A stretch of 11,595 bases of DNA from Dehalococcoidia bacterium (GTDB lineage: Bacteria > Chloroflexota > Dehalococcoidia > GIF9 > AB-539-J10): the NCBI GenBank assembly GCA_004376695.1, contig SOJB01000002.1:1-11595 (forward strand), read 5' to 3'. Under the pieces are notes generated by a model, which searched no databases, had not been told where the DNA came from, and worked only from the letters and a program-made list of their open reading frames with translations. Shown here piece by piece: positions 6,261-11,595 of this stretch. The position numbers were made by a program, and so were the translations under genes. How positions within the stretch are numbered: the first letter of the stretch is position 1; every line of letters starts with the position of its first letter.

Positions 6261-7040
6261 TCAAACAAGATAGTCTTTAGGACCAGGACGGCGACGCAAT
6301 GTCTCCACAAGATCAAGCGGCCTGACCTCACGTCTTGGCGCTTCATATACAGTAACTACATTCCGAAGATTACTGAACTTGGCTCGAATGTTAGCTACAT
6401 TTTCGGGTAGCAGTGGTTTCACCTTCGATGGGCGCAGGGGTGTGTTTATCTGCACCTCATCGGGCGAAATGCTGCGGGCAAGTTCTGCTATCCCTTCGGC
6501 ATAACCCTCATTAGCCTGAACAAACATTACCTGAAGGGCTAGTTTGCCCTGGTATGTGTTCCTGAACTGCCTCAGGCCATCCACTATAGTGTGGAAACGC
6601 AAGCTGGAAGCCGGTCTATTGACTACGGAAAACAACTCCTCGCTTTGTGCATCCAGCTTGGCCACTACCACGTCAGCCCGGGCGAGGCGCTCCCTTACAT
6701 CTTCGCGGAACATGAGAGAACTATTCGTGAGCACTGCTATCGGCAAATCCAAAACCGACCTGGCAAGCTCAATCGCCTTACCCAGGTTACTGGCCAGTGT
6801 GGGCTCACCCATGCCAGAGAAAGTGGCGTAGTCAGCATCTATCGGCCTAAAGGACTCGAATTCACTGGTCAGCTGGTCCAAGCTGATGAATTCCTTTGGC
6901 TCGACGAAGAAACGACTGGTCTCACCCAACTGGCAGTAGACGCAGTCGAAGGTACAAACTTTCCTCTTGGCATTCAGAAGGTCTATACCCAGTGATCTGC
7001 CCAACCTCCATGAAGCAACAGGCCCGTAAACAATCGCCAT
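6261..7040 (-). CDS. Radical SAM protein, COG0731 (TYW1-like Fe-S oxidoreductase) family
   Basis: This 259-residue protein has the family opening YGPVASWRLGRSLGIDL (5-21). The radical SAM motif CTFDCVYC follows (C29, C33, C36), binding a [4Fe-4S] cluster that cleaves S-adenosylmethionine. FSGMGEPTL matches the SAM-binding GGE-type motif. COG0731 members resemble the wyosine enzyme TYW1 but most bacterial ones have no assigned substrate. It ends soon after the family landmark TLRRRPG. Many members I remember continue with a winged-helix region after this point, so this copy may be C-terminally short. I use the ATG at 7038-7040; an in-frame GTG at 7059-7061 would add seven residues. Shine-Dalgarno signals are weak for both. 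It sits between a broken mobB and fmdB copy A in the Fe-S operon. Confidence 0.88.
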   Translation of the reverse strand: MAIVYGPVASWRLGRSLGIDLLNAKRKVCTFDCVYCQLGETSRFFVEPKEFISLDQLTSEFESFRPIDADYATFSGMGEPTLASNLGKAIELARSVLDLPIAVLTNSSLMFREDVRERLARADVVVAKLDAQSEELFSVVNRPASSLRFHTIVDGLRQFRNTYQGKLALQVMFVQANEGYAEGIAELARSISPDEVQINTPLRPSKVKPLLPENVANIRAKFSNLRNVVTVYEAPRREVRPLDLVETLRRRPGPKDYLV

Positions 7041-7048
7041 TTCAGTAT

Positions 7049-7258
7049 TTAGCCTTGACACTTACATCCGTCAATGTGCCTCGGAATCCAGTGCCACCGT
7101 TGATGCCGGCCGTCCTGGCCCGGTTCATCAAGACCGGCGTCTCGGGGAGCATGCTTGATGTTGGCCACACGATAACCTCTCGACTGCAATTCGTCGGGGA
7201 GCCTTTCAATAGACTTACCTCAACGCGATGTGCCAACCATAGAAACAGCGGGAGGCAT
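7049..7258 (-). pseudogene. MobB (molybdopterin-guanine dinucleotide biosynthesis protein B) remnant
   Basis: Reading from the ATG at 7256-7258 gives 12 codons ending VGTSR, then TGA (7220-7222), then 56 codons to a TAA at 7049-7051. Joined across the TGA, the peptide looks like MobB: a P-loop G-T-S-R-stop-G-K-S, then ELQSRGYRVANIKHAPRD and DEPGQDGRHQR. This corresponds to the MobB pattern RGYRVxTIKHxxHxF, then D.PGKDSxRH. MobB is normally about 160 residues or longer; here the similarity fades after roughly 55 residues and the rest of the gene is missing. MobB is a GTP-binding helper for adding GMP to molybdopterin. An internal stop in the catalytic loop plus 3' loss indicates a decayed gene. 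It lies between the NifU-like and radical SAM genes in the same orientation. A 74-codon ORF in another frame here is not convincing. Confidence 0.65.
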
Positions 7259-7271
7259 CTTCCCACTCGCT

Positions 7272-7721
7272 TTAGTACTTGCGGTATGCTCTTTTCCAGG
7301 GTTCTCGTTTCGTTGCGATGTAGTCTCTTATGGCTGCTTTGAGGGTGTTTGCCGCCAGCAGGGCGCAGTGCTTACTTTCTTCAGGCAGTCCGCCCAGGGC
7401 GTCCAGCACATCACGCTGCGTTGTTTTCTGAGCTTCGTTGATGCTCTTACCCTTGACTGTCTCGGTAACCATGCTGCCAGAGGCAATGCTGCTACCGCAG
7501 CCATCGGTCATGAAGGTGGCAGCGACGATGGCATCATTGTTGACCTTGAGCCATATCTCCATTGTGTCACCGCAGGGGCCTGTCACTCCTGCGAATGCGT
7601 CGGCGCTCTGCATAACACCCATGTTCCTTGGGGCCATGGCATGGTCGATTACTGCTTCAGAGTAGACCGTGCGGGCATCCGCCAAAATCAACTCCTGGAG
7701 TTCCTGAAAGTCAGTAGACAT
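7272..7721 (-). CDS. IscU/NifU-type Fe-S cluster scaffold protein
   Basis: The 149-residue protein matches the IscU/NifU N-terminal scaffold, which assembles [2Fe-2S] or [4Fe-4S] clusters and hands them to apoproteins. The family opening YSEAVIDHAMAPRNMG is at 20-35. The three cluster-ligand cysteines are present: C50 in GPCGD, C75 in DGCGSSIASGS and C119 in ESKHCALLA. The regulatory Asp52 two residues after the first Cys is also there. An LPPVK-type chaperone site is only partly kept (GGLPEESKH), so recognition by an HscA-type chaperone is uncertain. The ATG (7719-7721) has AGGAGG 7 nt upstream. It follows mrp by 15 nt, consistent with co-translation in one Fe-S operon. It lacks the NifU C-terminal ferredoxin and Nfu domains. 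Confidence 0.92.
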   Translation of the reverse strand: MSTDFQELQELILADARTVYSEAVIDHAMAPRNMGVMQSADAFAGVTGPCGDTMEIWLKVNNDAIVAATFMTDGCGSSIASGSMVTETVKGKSINEAQKTTQRDVLDALGGLPEESKHCALLAANTLKAAIRDYIATKREPWKRAYRKY

Positions 7722-7736
7722 TCTTTTGCCTCCTGT

Positions 7737-8741
7737 TCATCTGCCACCAGGCGACACCACCTGGACCAGAGCTTCGCCCAGCCTGGTCACGATTTCATCG
7801 TCATAGCGTTCGATTTCGCCCTCATCGCAGAGTTTGGCTAGCATCGGGTCTATGGGTAGGTGGCCCAGGAACGGGGCGTTGACTGCACGGGCTGTCTCCT
7901 CTCCCCGACTCCGGCCAAAGATCTCAATCCTCTTATCTAGCTCCGGTACATACAGATAACTCATATTCTCGACCACACCGAGAACGCGCTTCTCCATTTT
8001 CCGGGCCATGTTGACCGCCTTGCGCACAATCATCTCAACCAGGTCCTGAGGGGTGAAAACGACGATTACCCCCGAAATCGGAAATGACTGCATTAGTGTG
8101 AGCGGTGCGTCGGCAGTTCCCGGCGGCAGGTCAACAATCAGATAATCAAGCTTGCCCCAGAGCACGTCTTCACCAAACTGCTTGATGGTATTTCCGATTA
8201 GAGGGCCGCGCCAGATAACGGCATCATCCTCATTGGGCAGGAGAAGATTGATAGACATGACTTCAATCCCTGACCTCGATAGTACCGGCAGAAGTCCACC
8301 TTCGTTGCCACTGGGCCGAGCGCTGAGTCCGAACATCTTAGGTATGCTCGGTCCGGTAATATCGGCATCGAGGATGCCTACCTCATAGCCCCTGCGCTTG
8401 AGAGCGGTAGCGAGCAGACTTGATACTAGGGATTTGCCTACGCCCCCCTTACCGCTCATCACAGCAATCATGTGATCTATTCTGTTAAGGTCCTTTGCCT
8501 TGGCATCAGTATATTCAACATCCGCATGCTTGACATCGGGCAGGTTCTCAATGGCTTCCTTCGCCTCGGTTTTGATCCAGTCCTGGGCGCTCGGAACCAG
8601 TCCTGTTGATGACAGAGTAATGTTCACCTTCTGGTCGGAAATCGTGACTGCACGCACCAGATTCATCCCGACTATGCTGCGCTTGATGGTAGGCACCAGC
8701 ACTGTTTCCAGGCTCTCTCTCACTTGCTCTTCATTTGCCAT
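7737..8741 (-). CDS. Mrp/NBP35-family Fe-S cluster carrier ATPase
   Basis: The 334-residue protein has an N-terminal MIP18 (DUF59) domain (about 5-80). It is followed by a deviant-Walker P-loop ATPase of the Mrp/ApbC/NBP35 type with SGKGGVGKS at 96-104, LDADITGPSIP (124-134), VDLPPGTAD (203-211) and VVENMSY (256-262). Members bind a [4Fe-4S] cluster at the dimer interface and transfer it to apoproteins. In most homologues a CxxC follows the VENMSY motif and supplies the cluster. Here that position reads YVPELDKR, with no cysteine. This may be a variant that works without the interface cluster. The ATG has a GGGGGGAAG just upstream. Its neighbours are NifX copy B upstream and the NifU scaffold downstream. 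Confidence 0.92.
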   Translation of the reverse strand: MANEEQVRESLETVLVPTIKRSIVGMNLVRAVTISDQKVNITLSSTGLVPSAQDWIKTEAKEAIENLPDVKHADVEYTDAKAKDLNRIDHMIAVMSGKGGVGKSLVSSLLATALKRRGYEVGILDADITGPSIPKMFGLSARPSGNEGGLLPVLSRSGIEVMSINLLLPNEDDAVIWRGPLIGNTIKQFGEDVLWGKLDYLIVDLPPGTADAPLTLMQSFPISGVIVVFTPQDLVEMIVRKAVNMARKMEKRVLGVVENMSYLYVPELDKRIEIFGRSRGEETARAVNAPFLGHLPIDPMLAKLCDEGEIERYDDEIVTRLGEALVQVVSPGGR

Positions 8742-8764
8742 AGACTTCCCCCCATTGCCATCTA

Positions 8765-9103
8765 TTAGTGATCACAGATGTTACCGTCTGTAGCTAGTTG
8801 GCCGGCGAGATGACTCAGAACCGCCTTCTCTGGGTCACTTTCCACAGCGCCGACAACGACCCCGATGCGGTGTTGCTGGAAAAGGCCCTGTGCCCGGGAT
8901 CCCATGCCACCGGCAATCACAAAGGCGACGCCTTGTTCTGCCAGCCACTCCGGAAGACGCCCCGGCTCGTGCCCCGGGGATGGGATGAGCTCTTTCCTGA
9001 TTATTTCCCTCTTGTTTTCATCAGCGTCGATCAGTGCGAAATATTCACAATGACCGAAGTGCGGCGATACAATCCCGCCGCTTACCGGTATCGCATACCT
9101 CAT
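8765..9103 (-). CDS. NifX/NafY-type (Fe-Mo cofactor biosynthesis-like) protein, copy B
   Basis: This 112-residue single-domain protein belongs to the NifX/NafY/NifB-C family, which in nitrogen fixers carries FeMo-cofactor precursors. It keeps the family start MRYAIPV and the loop PHFGHC (14-19), with His15, His18 and Cys19 as likely metal-cluster ligands. PSPGHEPG (41-48) and VIAGGMGSRAQGLF follow. The start is the ATG at 9101-9103, 5 nt after GGAGG (9113-9109). An ATG at 9113-9115 overlaps that Shine-Dalgarno and would add only four residues. It follows fmdB copy B by 36 nt and precedes mrp by 23 nt. No nitrogenase gene is in the window, so a nitrogenase role is not supported. Confidence 0.9.
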   Translation of the reverse strand: MRYAIPVSGGIVSPHFGHCEYFALIDADENKREIIRKELIPSPGHEPGRLPEWLAEQGVAFVIAGGMGSRAQGLFQQHRIGVVVGAVESDPEKAVLSHLAGQLATDGNICDH

Positions 9104-9139
9104 AGTAACCTCCATCTATTGTTTTCTGTTCTTGGTCCC

Positions 9140-9376
9140 TTAGTGCCGCCGGCAGGTGTCCCCGGTAGAGCAGGGCGGTGCATTACAGCGCTCGGTCTGG
9201 CCACAGCAGGTAGTGCCAGGAGCCTGACTGCCCGTTTTAACCACATATGATGAGGATATCAGTCTCTCCAGGTTAGCGCTGCCGCAATCAGGGCAGCGCA
9301 GGGTCTGCTCAGTACCTCGGACGAGCACTTCTGATACCTTGCCGCATTCGAGACATCTGAAATCGTGAATTGGCAT
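9140..9376 (-). CDS. FmdB-type zinc-ribbon protein with Cys-rich tail, copy B
   Basis: This is a 78-residue paralogue of copy A. The N-terminal zinc ribbon has CLEC (C8/C11) and CPDC (C28/C31). The tail has C57, C58, C64, C69 and C75 in TTCCG, ERC, PPCS and TCRR. All nine cysteines align with copy A, and the overall identity is about one half by hand alignment. The start MPIHDFRC is the usual FmdB opening, at the ATG 9374-9376. The Shine-Dalgarno is weaker than for copy A (GGGAG about 12 nt upstream). It leads the cassette fmdB-nifX-mrp-nifU and so may respond to the metal or redox state that the cassette serves; that is inference. Confidence 0.85.
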   Translation of the reverse strand: MPIHDFRCLECGKVSEVLVRGTEQTLRCPDCGSANLERLISSSYVVKTGSQAPGTTCCGQTERCNAPPCSTGDTCRRH

Positions 9377-9396
9377 CTTCTACACTAACTCCCTTC

Positions 9397-9606
9397 CTAA
9401 CTTGTTTTACGTGAGACTGCCCGCCTCACATGCTGACGCTTCAGGTAGGACTGCTCAGCGCCCACGATCTGCCAGAAGTGATAGCGAAGGCTGAGAAAAC
9501 ACGGCGCGGACTCCCTGTCCGGCACTCGAGGCATTCTTTGCTGTCCGATCGCGAATACTCTGTCGCGGGTCAGAACGTCCACCAGATTCGGCAAACTCGT
9601 ATTCAT
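9397..9606 (-). CDS. Hypothetical protein of 69 residues
   Basis: I do not recognise this product. An ATG at 9604-9606, 16 nt after the stop of the downstream-type MinD gene, opens a 69-residue frame in the operon direction. It reads VLTRDRVFAIGQQRMPRVP and then FLSLRYHFWQIVGAEQSYLK, with a basic C-terminus (KRQHVRRAVSRKTS). It has a single Cys, no membrane segment and no obvious metal motif. Codon third positions look like those of the neighbours, which favours real coding sequence. No good Shine-Dalgarno precedes the ATG. Alternatives are a decayed gene or a 246-nt spacer between the MinD pair and the fmdB-nifX cassette. A short inverted repeat (GTGAG/CTCAC, 9411-9429) lies in its last third. 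Confidence 0.4.
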   Translation of the reverse strand: MNTSLPNLVDVLTRDRVFAIGQQRMPRVPDRESAPCFLSLRYHFWQIVGAEQSYLKRQHVRRAVSRKTS

Positions 9607-9622
9607 GAATTGCCACGGTATG

Positions 9623-10495
9623 TCACGCGTTGCTACCATTGGTTAGCATTGCCAACAACGTATGCCACATTCTTTCTATTTCTCGAGTGACGTTACCATT
9701 GGAGTATTCCACTACTGGCACTCCTTGAACAATTGATTCAGTAACAACATTATCAAAAGGAACTCTTCCTACTACCTCAACTCCCTGGCTAAGGCATTGG
9801 CTCTCAATCTGCCTCGCGTTCTCCTTGTTCAGGTCATATTTGTTGATGCAGACCGTGGCAGGAACCCCGAAGTGGCGACAGACGCCAAGCACTCTCTCCA
9901 AGTCGTGCATTCCAGCAAGGGTTGGCTCGGTAACCAGAAGGGCCAGCCCAGCCCCAGAGAGAGATGAAATGACGGGGCAGCCAATACCCGGTGGGCCGTC
10001 ACTAATAATATAGTCCAAACCCTGCTCTTCAGCAATCTGTCTGGCCTGCTGTCGGACTACAGCCACCAGTTTCCCTGAATTCTCTTGCGCTATACCGAGT
10101 CGGGCATGAACAAGAGGGCCATACCTGGTATCGGAGATGAACCAGTATCCGGACATGTTTTCGTTCATAGTTATGGCTTTAGTCGGGCATATATGGGAAC
10201 AAAAGCCGCAGCCTTCACACGATACTGCGTCAACCCGGAAATCTTTGATGGCGTTGAAGCGGCAAAGCTCCTGGCACAGGCCACACTCATTGCACCTGTC
10301 TCCATCTATGTTGGCTACCTCTCCACTCCAGAACTCATCTTTCTGTTTCTCGGAAGGGCTGAGTAGCAAATGAAGGTCTGCCGCGTCAACATCACAGTCG
10401 GCAAGCACCTTTCTTTCCGCCAGAGCCGCCAGCGACCCGACGATGATGGTCTTCCCGGTGCCCCCTTTACCGCTTAGTACTACGACTTCTTTCAT
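9623..10495 (-). CDS. MinD-superfamily P-loop ATPase with inserted ferredoxin domain, second of pair
   Basis: This 290-residue protein is of the COG1149 type. A MinD/NifH-like ATPase has Walker A SGKGGTGKT (8-16), switch DCDVDAADLH (33-42) and DGPPG (166-170). A two-cluster bacterial ferredoxin is inserted at about 60-110. Cluster ligands are C68, C71, C74, C78 and C93, C96, C99, C103 in two CxxCxxCxxxC sets, the second followed by Pro. A Cys after the DGPPG motif (C173) recurs in its partner. Such proteins occur in anaerobes next to NifX-like and FmdB-like genes; their function is unproven, probably electron- or ATP-dependent cluster handling. Its ATG lies 29 nt inside the 3' end of the partner gene, with GGAG 8 nt upstream, indicating translational coupling and a paired or heterodimeric product. 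Confidence 0.93.
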   Translation of the reverse strand: MKEVVVLSGKGGTGKTIIVGSLAALAERKVLADCDVDAADLHLLLSPSEKQKDEFWSGEVANIDGDRCNECGLCQELCRFNAIKDFRVDAVSCEGCGFCSHICPTKAITMNENMSGYWFISDTRYGPLVHARLGIAQENSGKLVAVVRQQARQIAEEQGLDYIISDGPPGIGCPVISSLSGAGLALLVTEPTLAGMHDLERVLGVCRHFGVPATVCINKYDLNKENARQIESQCLSQGVEVVGRVPFDNVVTESIVQGVPVVEYSNGNVTREIERMWHTLLAMLTNGSNA

Positions 10496-11333
10496 GGACT
10501 ATCTCCGTGATCTTATCAAAAAGCTGAAGGAAGCTAGTCTTCCACTGTGGCATGCCATCGACCAAAGTTATACCACGTGAGTACAGACGAGCGACCTCCG
10601 TATCTAATGGAATGGTAAGCAGGATGGGTATGTTCTCTGTCCCACAGTACTCTTCCACTTTGCTATCACCTACACCGGCACGGTTGAGTACGACGCCGCA
10701 GGGGATACCGAGCTCTCGCACCGTTTCGACGGCAAGGGCAAGGTCATTCAGCCCAAAGGGAGTTGGCTCAGTTACCAGAATACAGAAATCGCTCCCCTTG
10801 ATTGCCTCTACTACCGGGCAGGATGTGCCCGGCGGAACATCTATGATGACTGTATCATCGTTATTGGCATACTCCTTCACTTTTCTGATGATCGGTGGCG
10901 CCATTGCCTCACCCACCGTGAGCTTGCCATGGACAAAGCCCACACCATCCGCGTGTCCCCACTCAACAACTCCTGTCTCGCGGCTCTCCTCGGTGATAAC
11001 CTTCTCTGGGCAGAGGTAACAGCAGGCACCGCACCCGTGACAGAGCTGAGGGAAGGTCAGCACATGCTTGCCTAGTACGGCAATCGCATGATAGGCACAC
11101 ACCTCAGCACACTTGCCGCAGTAGGTGCACCTCTCTTCGTCTACCTTGGGAACCAAAATCGACACGGCTTTGCTGCCGGTGATTTCGAGTCTCAAGAACA
11201 CGTGGTCGTTTGGCTCCTCCACATCACAGTCGAGCAGTCTAACCTTATAGTCATCGCTTAGCGAAAGCGCCAGGCTAGTAGCGACCAGCGTCTTTCCTGT
11301 GCCACCCTTCCCACTGGCAATAGATATTATCAT
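10467..11333 (-). CDS. MinD-superfamily P-loop ATPase with inserted ferredoxin domain, first of pair
   Basis: The 288-residue protein has the same architecture as its downstream neighbour. It carries Walker A SGKGGTGKT (7-15), LDCDVEEPNDH (34-44), and DVPPG with a nearby Cys (165-172). An inserted 2x[4Fe-4S] ferredoxin has ligands C69, C72, C75, C79 and C98, C101, C104, C108, plus an extra C105. The EEPNDH switch differs from DAADLH in the partner, which is the usual distinction between the two subfamilies found side by side. A role in ATP-driven electron transfer or Fe-S/metal cluster insertion is inferred from the domain mix. The ATG (11331-11333) starts one base after the stop of the small zinc-ribbon gene, with a weak GGGAA before it, so it is probably coupled to that gene. 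Confidence 0.93.
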   Translation of the reverse strand: MIISIASGKGGTGKTLVATSLALSLSDDYKVRLLDCDVEEPNDHVFLRLEITGSKAVSILVPKVDEERCTYCGKCAEVCAYHAIAVLGKHVLTFPQLCHGCGACCYLCPEKVITEESRETGVVEWGHADGVGFVHGKLTVGEAMAPPIIRKVKEYANNDDTVIIDVPPGTSCPVVEAIKGSDFCILVTEPTPFGLNDLALAVETVRELGIPCGVVLNRAGVGDSKVEEYCGTENIPILLTIPLDTEVARLYSRGITLVDGMPQWKTSFLQLFDKITEIVHERSRSTKR

Positions 11334-11334
11334 T

Positions 11335-11559
11335 CTATTCCCGAATCATCTTGGCACCACACTTGGGGCACGTTAAGTCGTAGCAGGGAACACCTATCTG
11401 GTGGGAGATGCCTGTCCCGCAACTGGGACAAACACACCTGCCACTGGGGCCTGCCCCAGGTCGGTTTCCACCCATTCTTCCCATACCCCGGCCACGTCCT
11501 AATCCTCTCCCTGTTCCCCGCCCTTGACCAGAAGGTCCCGTGCCATCTCCTCTTGGCAT
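11335..11559 (-). CDS. Small Gly-rich zinc-ribbon protein preceding the MinD pair
   Basis: The 74-residue product begins MPRGDGTGPSGQGRGTG, a low-complexity Gly/Arg region (1-40) of the type seen before Cys motifs in small NifX/MinD-associated proteins. The C-terminal half has cysteines 42, 44, 47, 59, 64 and 67 (CVCPSC, then VPCYDLTCPKC) and His53, consistent with a zinc ribbon or small Fe-S site. Family function is not established to my knowledge. The ATG (11557-11559) is preceded by GAGGTGAT (11569-11562), a long match to the anti-Shine-Dalgarno with correct spacing. This indicates strong initiation and a likely first or early gene of the operon. Its stop is one base from the MinD gene. 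Only 36 nt of upstream sequence is visible, so any promoter cannot be judged. Confidence 0.8.
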   Translation of the reverse strand: MPRGDGTGPSGQGRGTGRGLGRGRGMGRMGGNRPGAGPSGRCVCPSCGTGISHQIGVPCYDLTCPKCGAKMIRE

Positions 11560-11595
11560 AAATCACCTCGCTGTTTTTCTCTTCTCTTCTAATGG

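Noticed and set aside
6038..6346. A 102-codon minus-strand frame spanning the radical SAM 3' end and fmdB
   Set aside because: It overlaps two well supported genes in other frames and shows no family motif.
7220..7222. TGA in the MobB relic as a selenocysteine codon
   Set aside because: It lies in a P-loop position not known to carry Cys or Sec, and the gene is also truncated downstream, so simple decay is more likely.
7042..7266. A 74-codon minus-strand frame in the NifU-radical SAM gap
   Set aside because: Its peptide resembles nothing. The adjacent frame, read through one TGA, gives a MobB-like sequence, so this frame is a shadow of the relic.
5568..9103. The NifX, NifU and Mrp homologues as part of a nitrogen fixation cluster
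   Set aside because: No nifH, nifD, nifK, nifE, nifN or NifB radical SAM gene is present here. The radical SAM protein is of COG0731 type, and these families have wider roles.
9411..9429. GTGAG/CTCAC inverted repeat as a transcription terminator
   Set aside because: The stem is only 5 bp with a 9-nt loop and no following T-tract on the minus strand.

Overview
The window looks like chromosomal DNA of an anaerobic bacterium. My best guess is a member of the Chloroflexota, class Dehalococcoidia. This rests on the style of DnaA, NifU-like and Mrp proteins, and on ferredoxin-containing MinD ATPases beside FmdB-type and NifX-type proteins. It is inference from remembered families; no search was run. 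Nearly all genes lie on the minus strand; only fmt is on the plus strand. Coding density is high, and no rRNA, tRNA, CRISPR array or insertion sequence was seen.

Region 1 (1-4831) is housekeeping. It holds nadD (cut by the left window edge), obgE, dnaA, fmt (divergent from dnaA) and coaE (convergent with fmt). Between obgE and dnaA lies an AT-rich stretch beside two exact TTATNCACA DnaA boxes whose starts are 21 bp apart. This is a credible chromosomal replication origin.

Region 2 (4214-11559) is a long run of closely spaced minus-strand genes that reads as one iron-sulfur or metal-cofactor handling module. In transcription order it contains: a Gly-rich zinc-ribbon protein; two tandem overlapping MinD-type ATPases, each with an inserted 2x[4Fe-4S] ferredoxin domain; a 69-residue hypothetical; FmdB-type zinc ribbon copy B; NifX/NafY-type cluster-binding protein copy B; an Mrp/NBP35 ATPase; an IscU/NifU-type scaffold; a broken MobB remnant; a COG0731 radical SAM enzyme; FmdB copy A; NifX-type copy A; a DUF1847 Cys-rich protein; and coaE. 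No nitrogenase structural gene is present, so the NifX, NifU and Mrp homologues probably serve another metalloenzyme or general Fe-S assembly.

The most unusual points are these. (1) The FmdB-NifX pair is duplicated and brackets the Mrp-NifU-radical SAM core. (2) NifX copy A has no ATG, GTG or TTG where homology says it should start. An ATA codon sits there, 7 nt after a strong Shine-Dalgarno. (3) A MobB relic has a TGA inside its P-loop. (4) The Mrp protein lacks the usual CxxC. (5) Obg has a changed G4 motif. (6) There is a probable oriC at the 3' end of dnaA.
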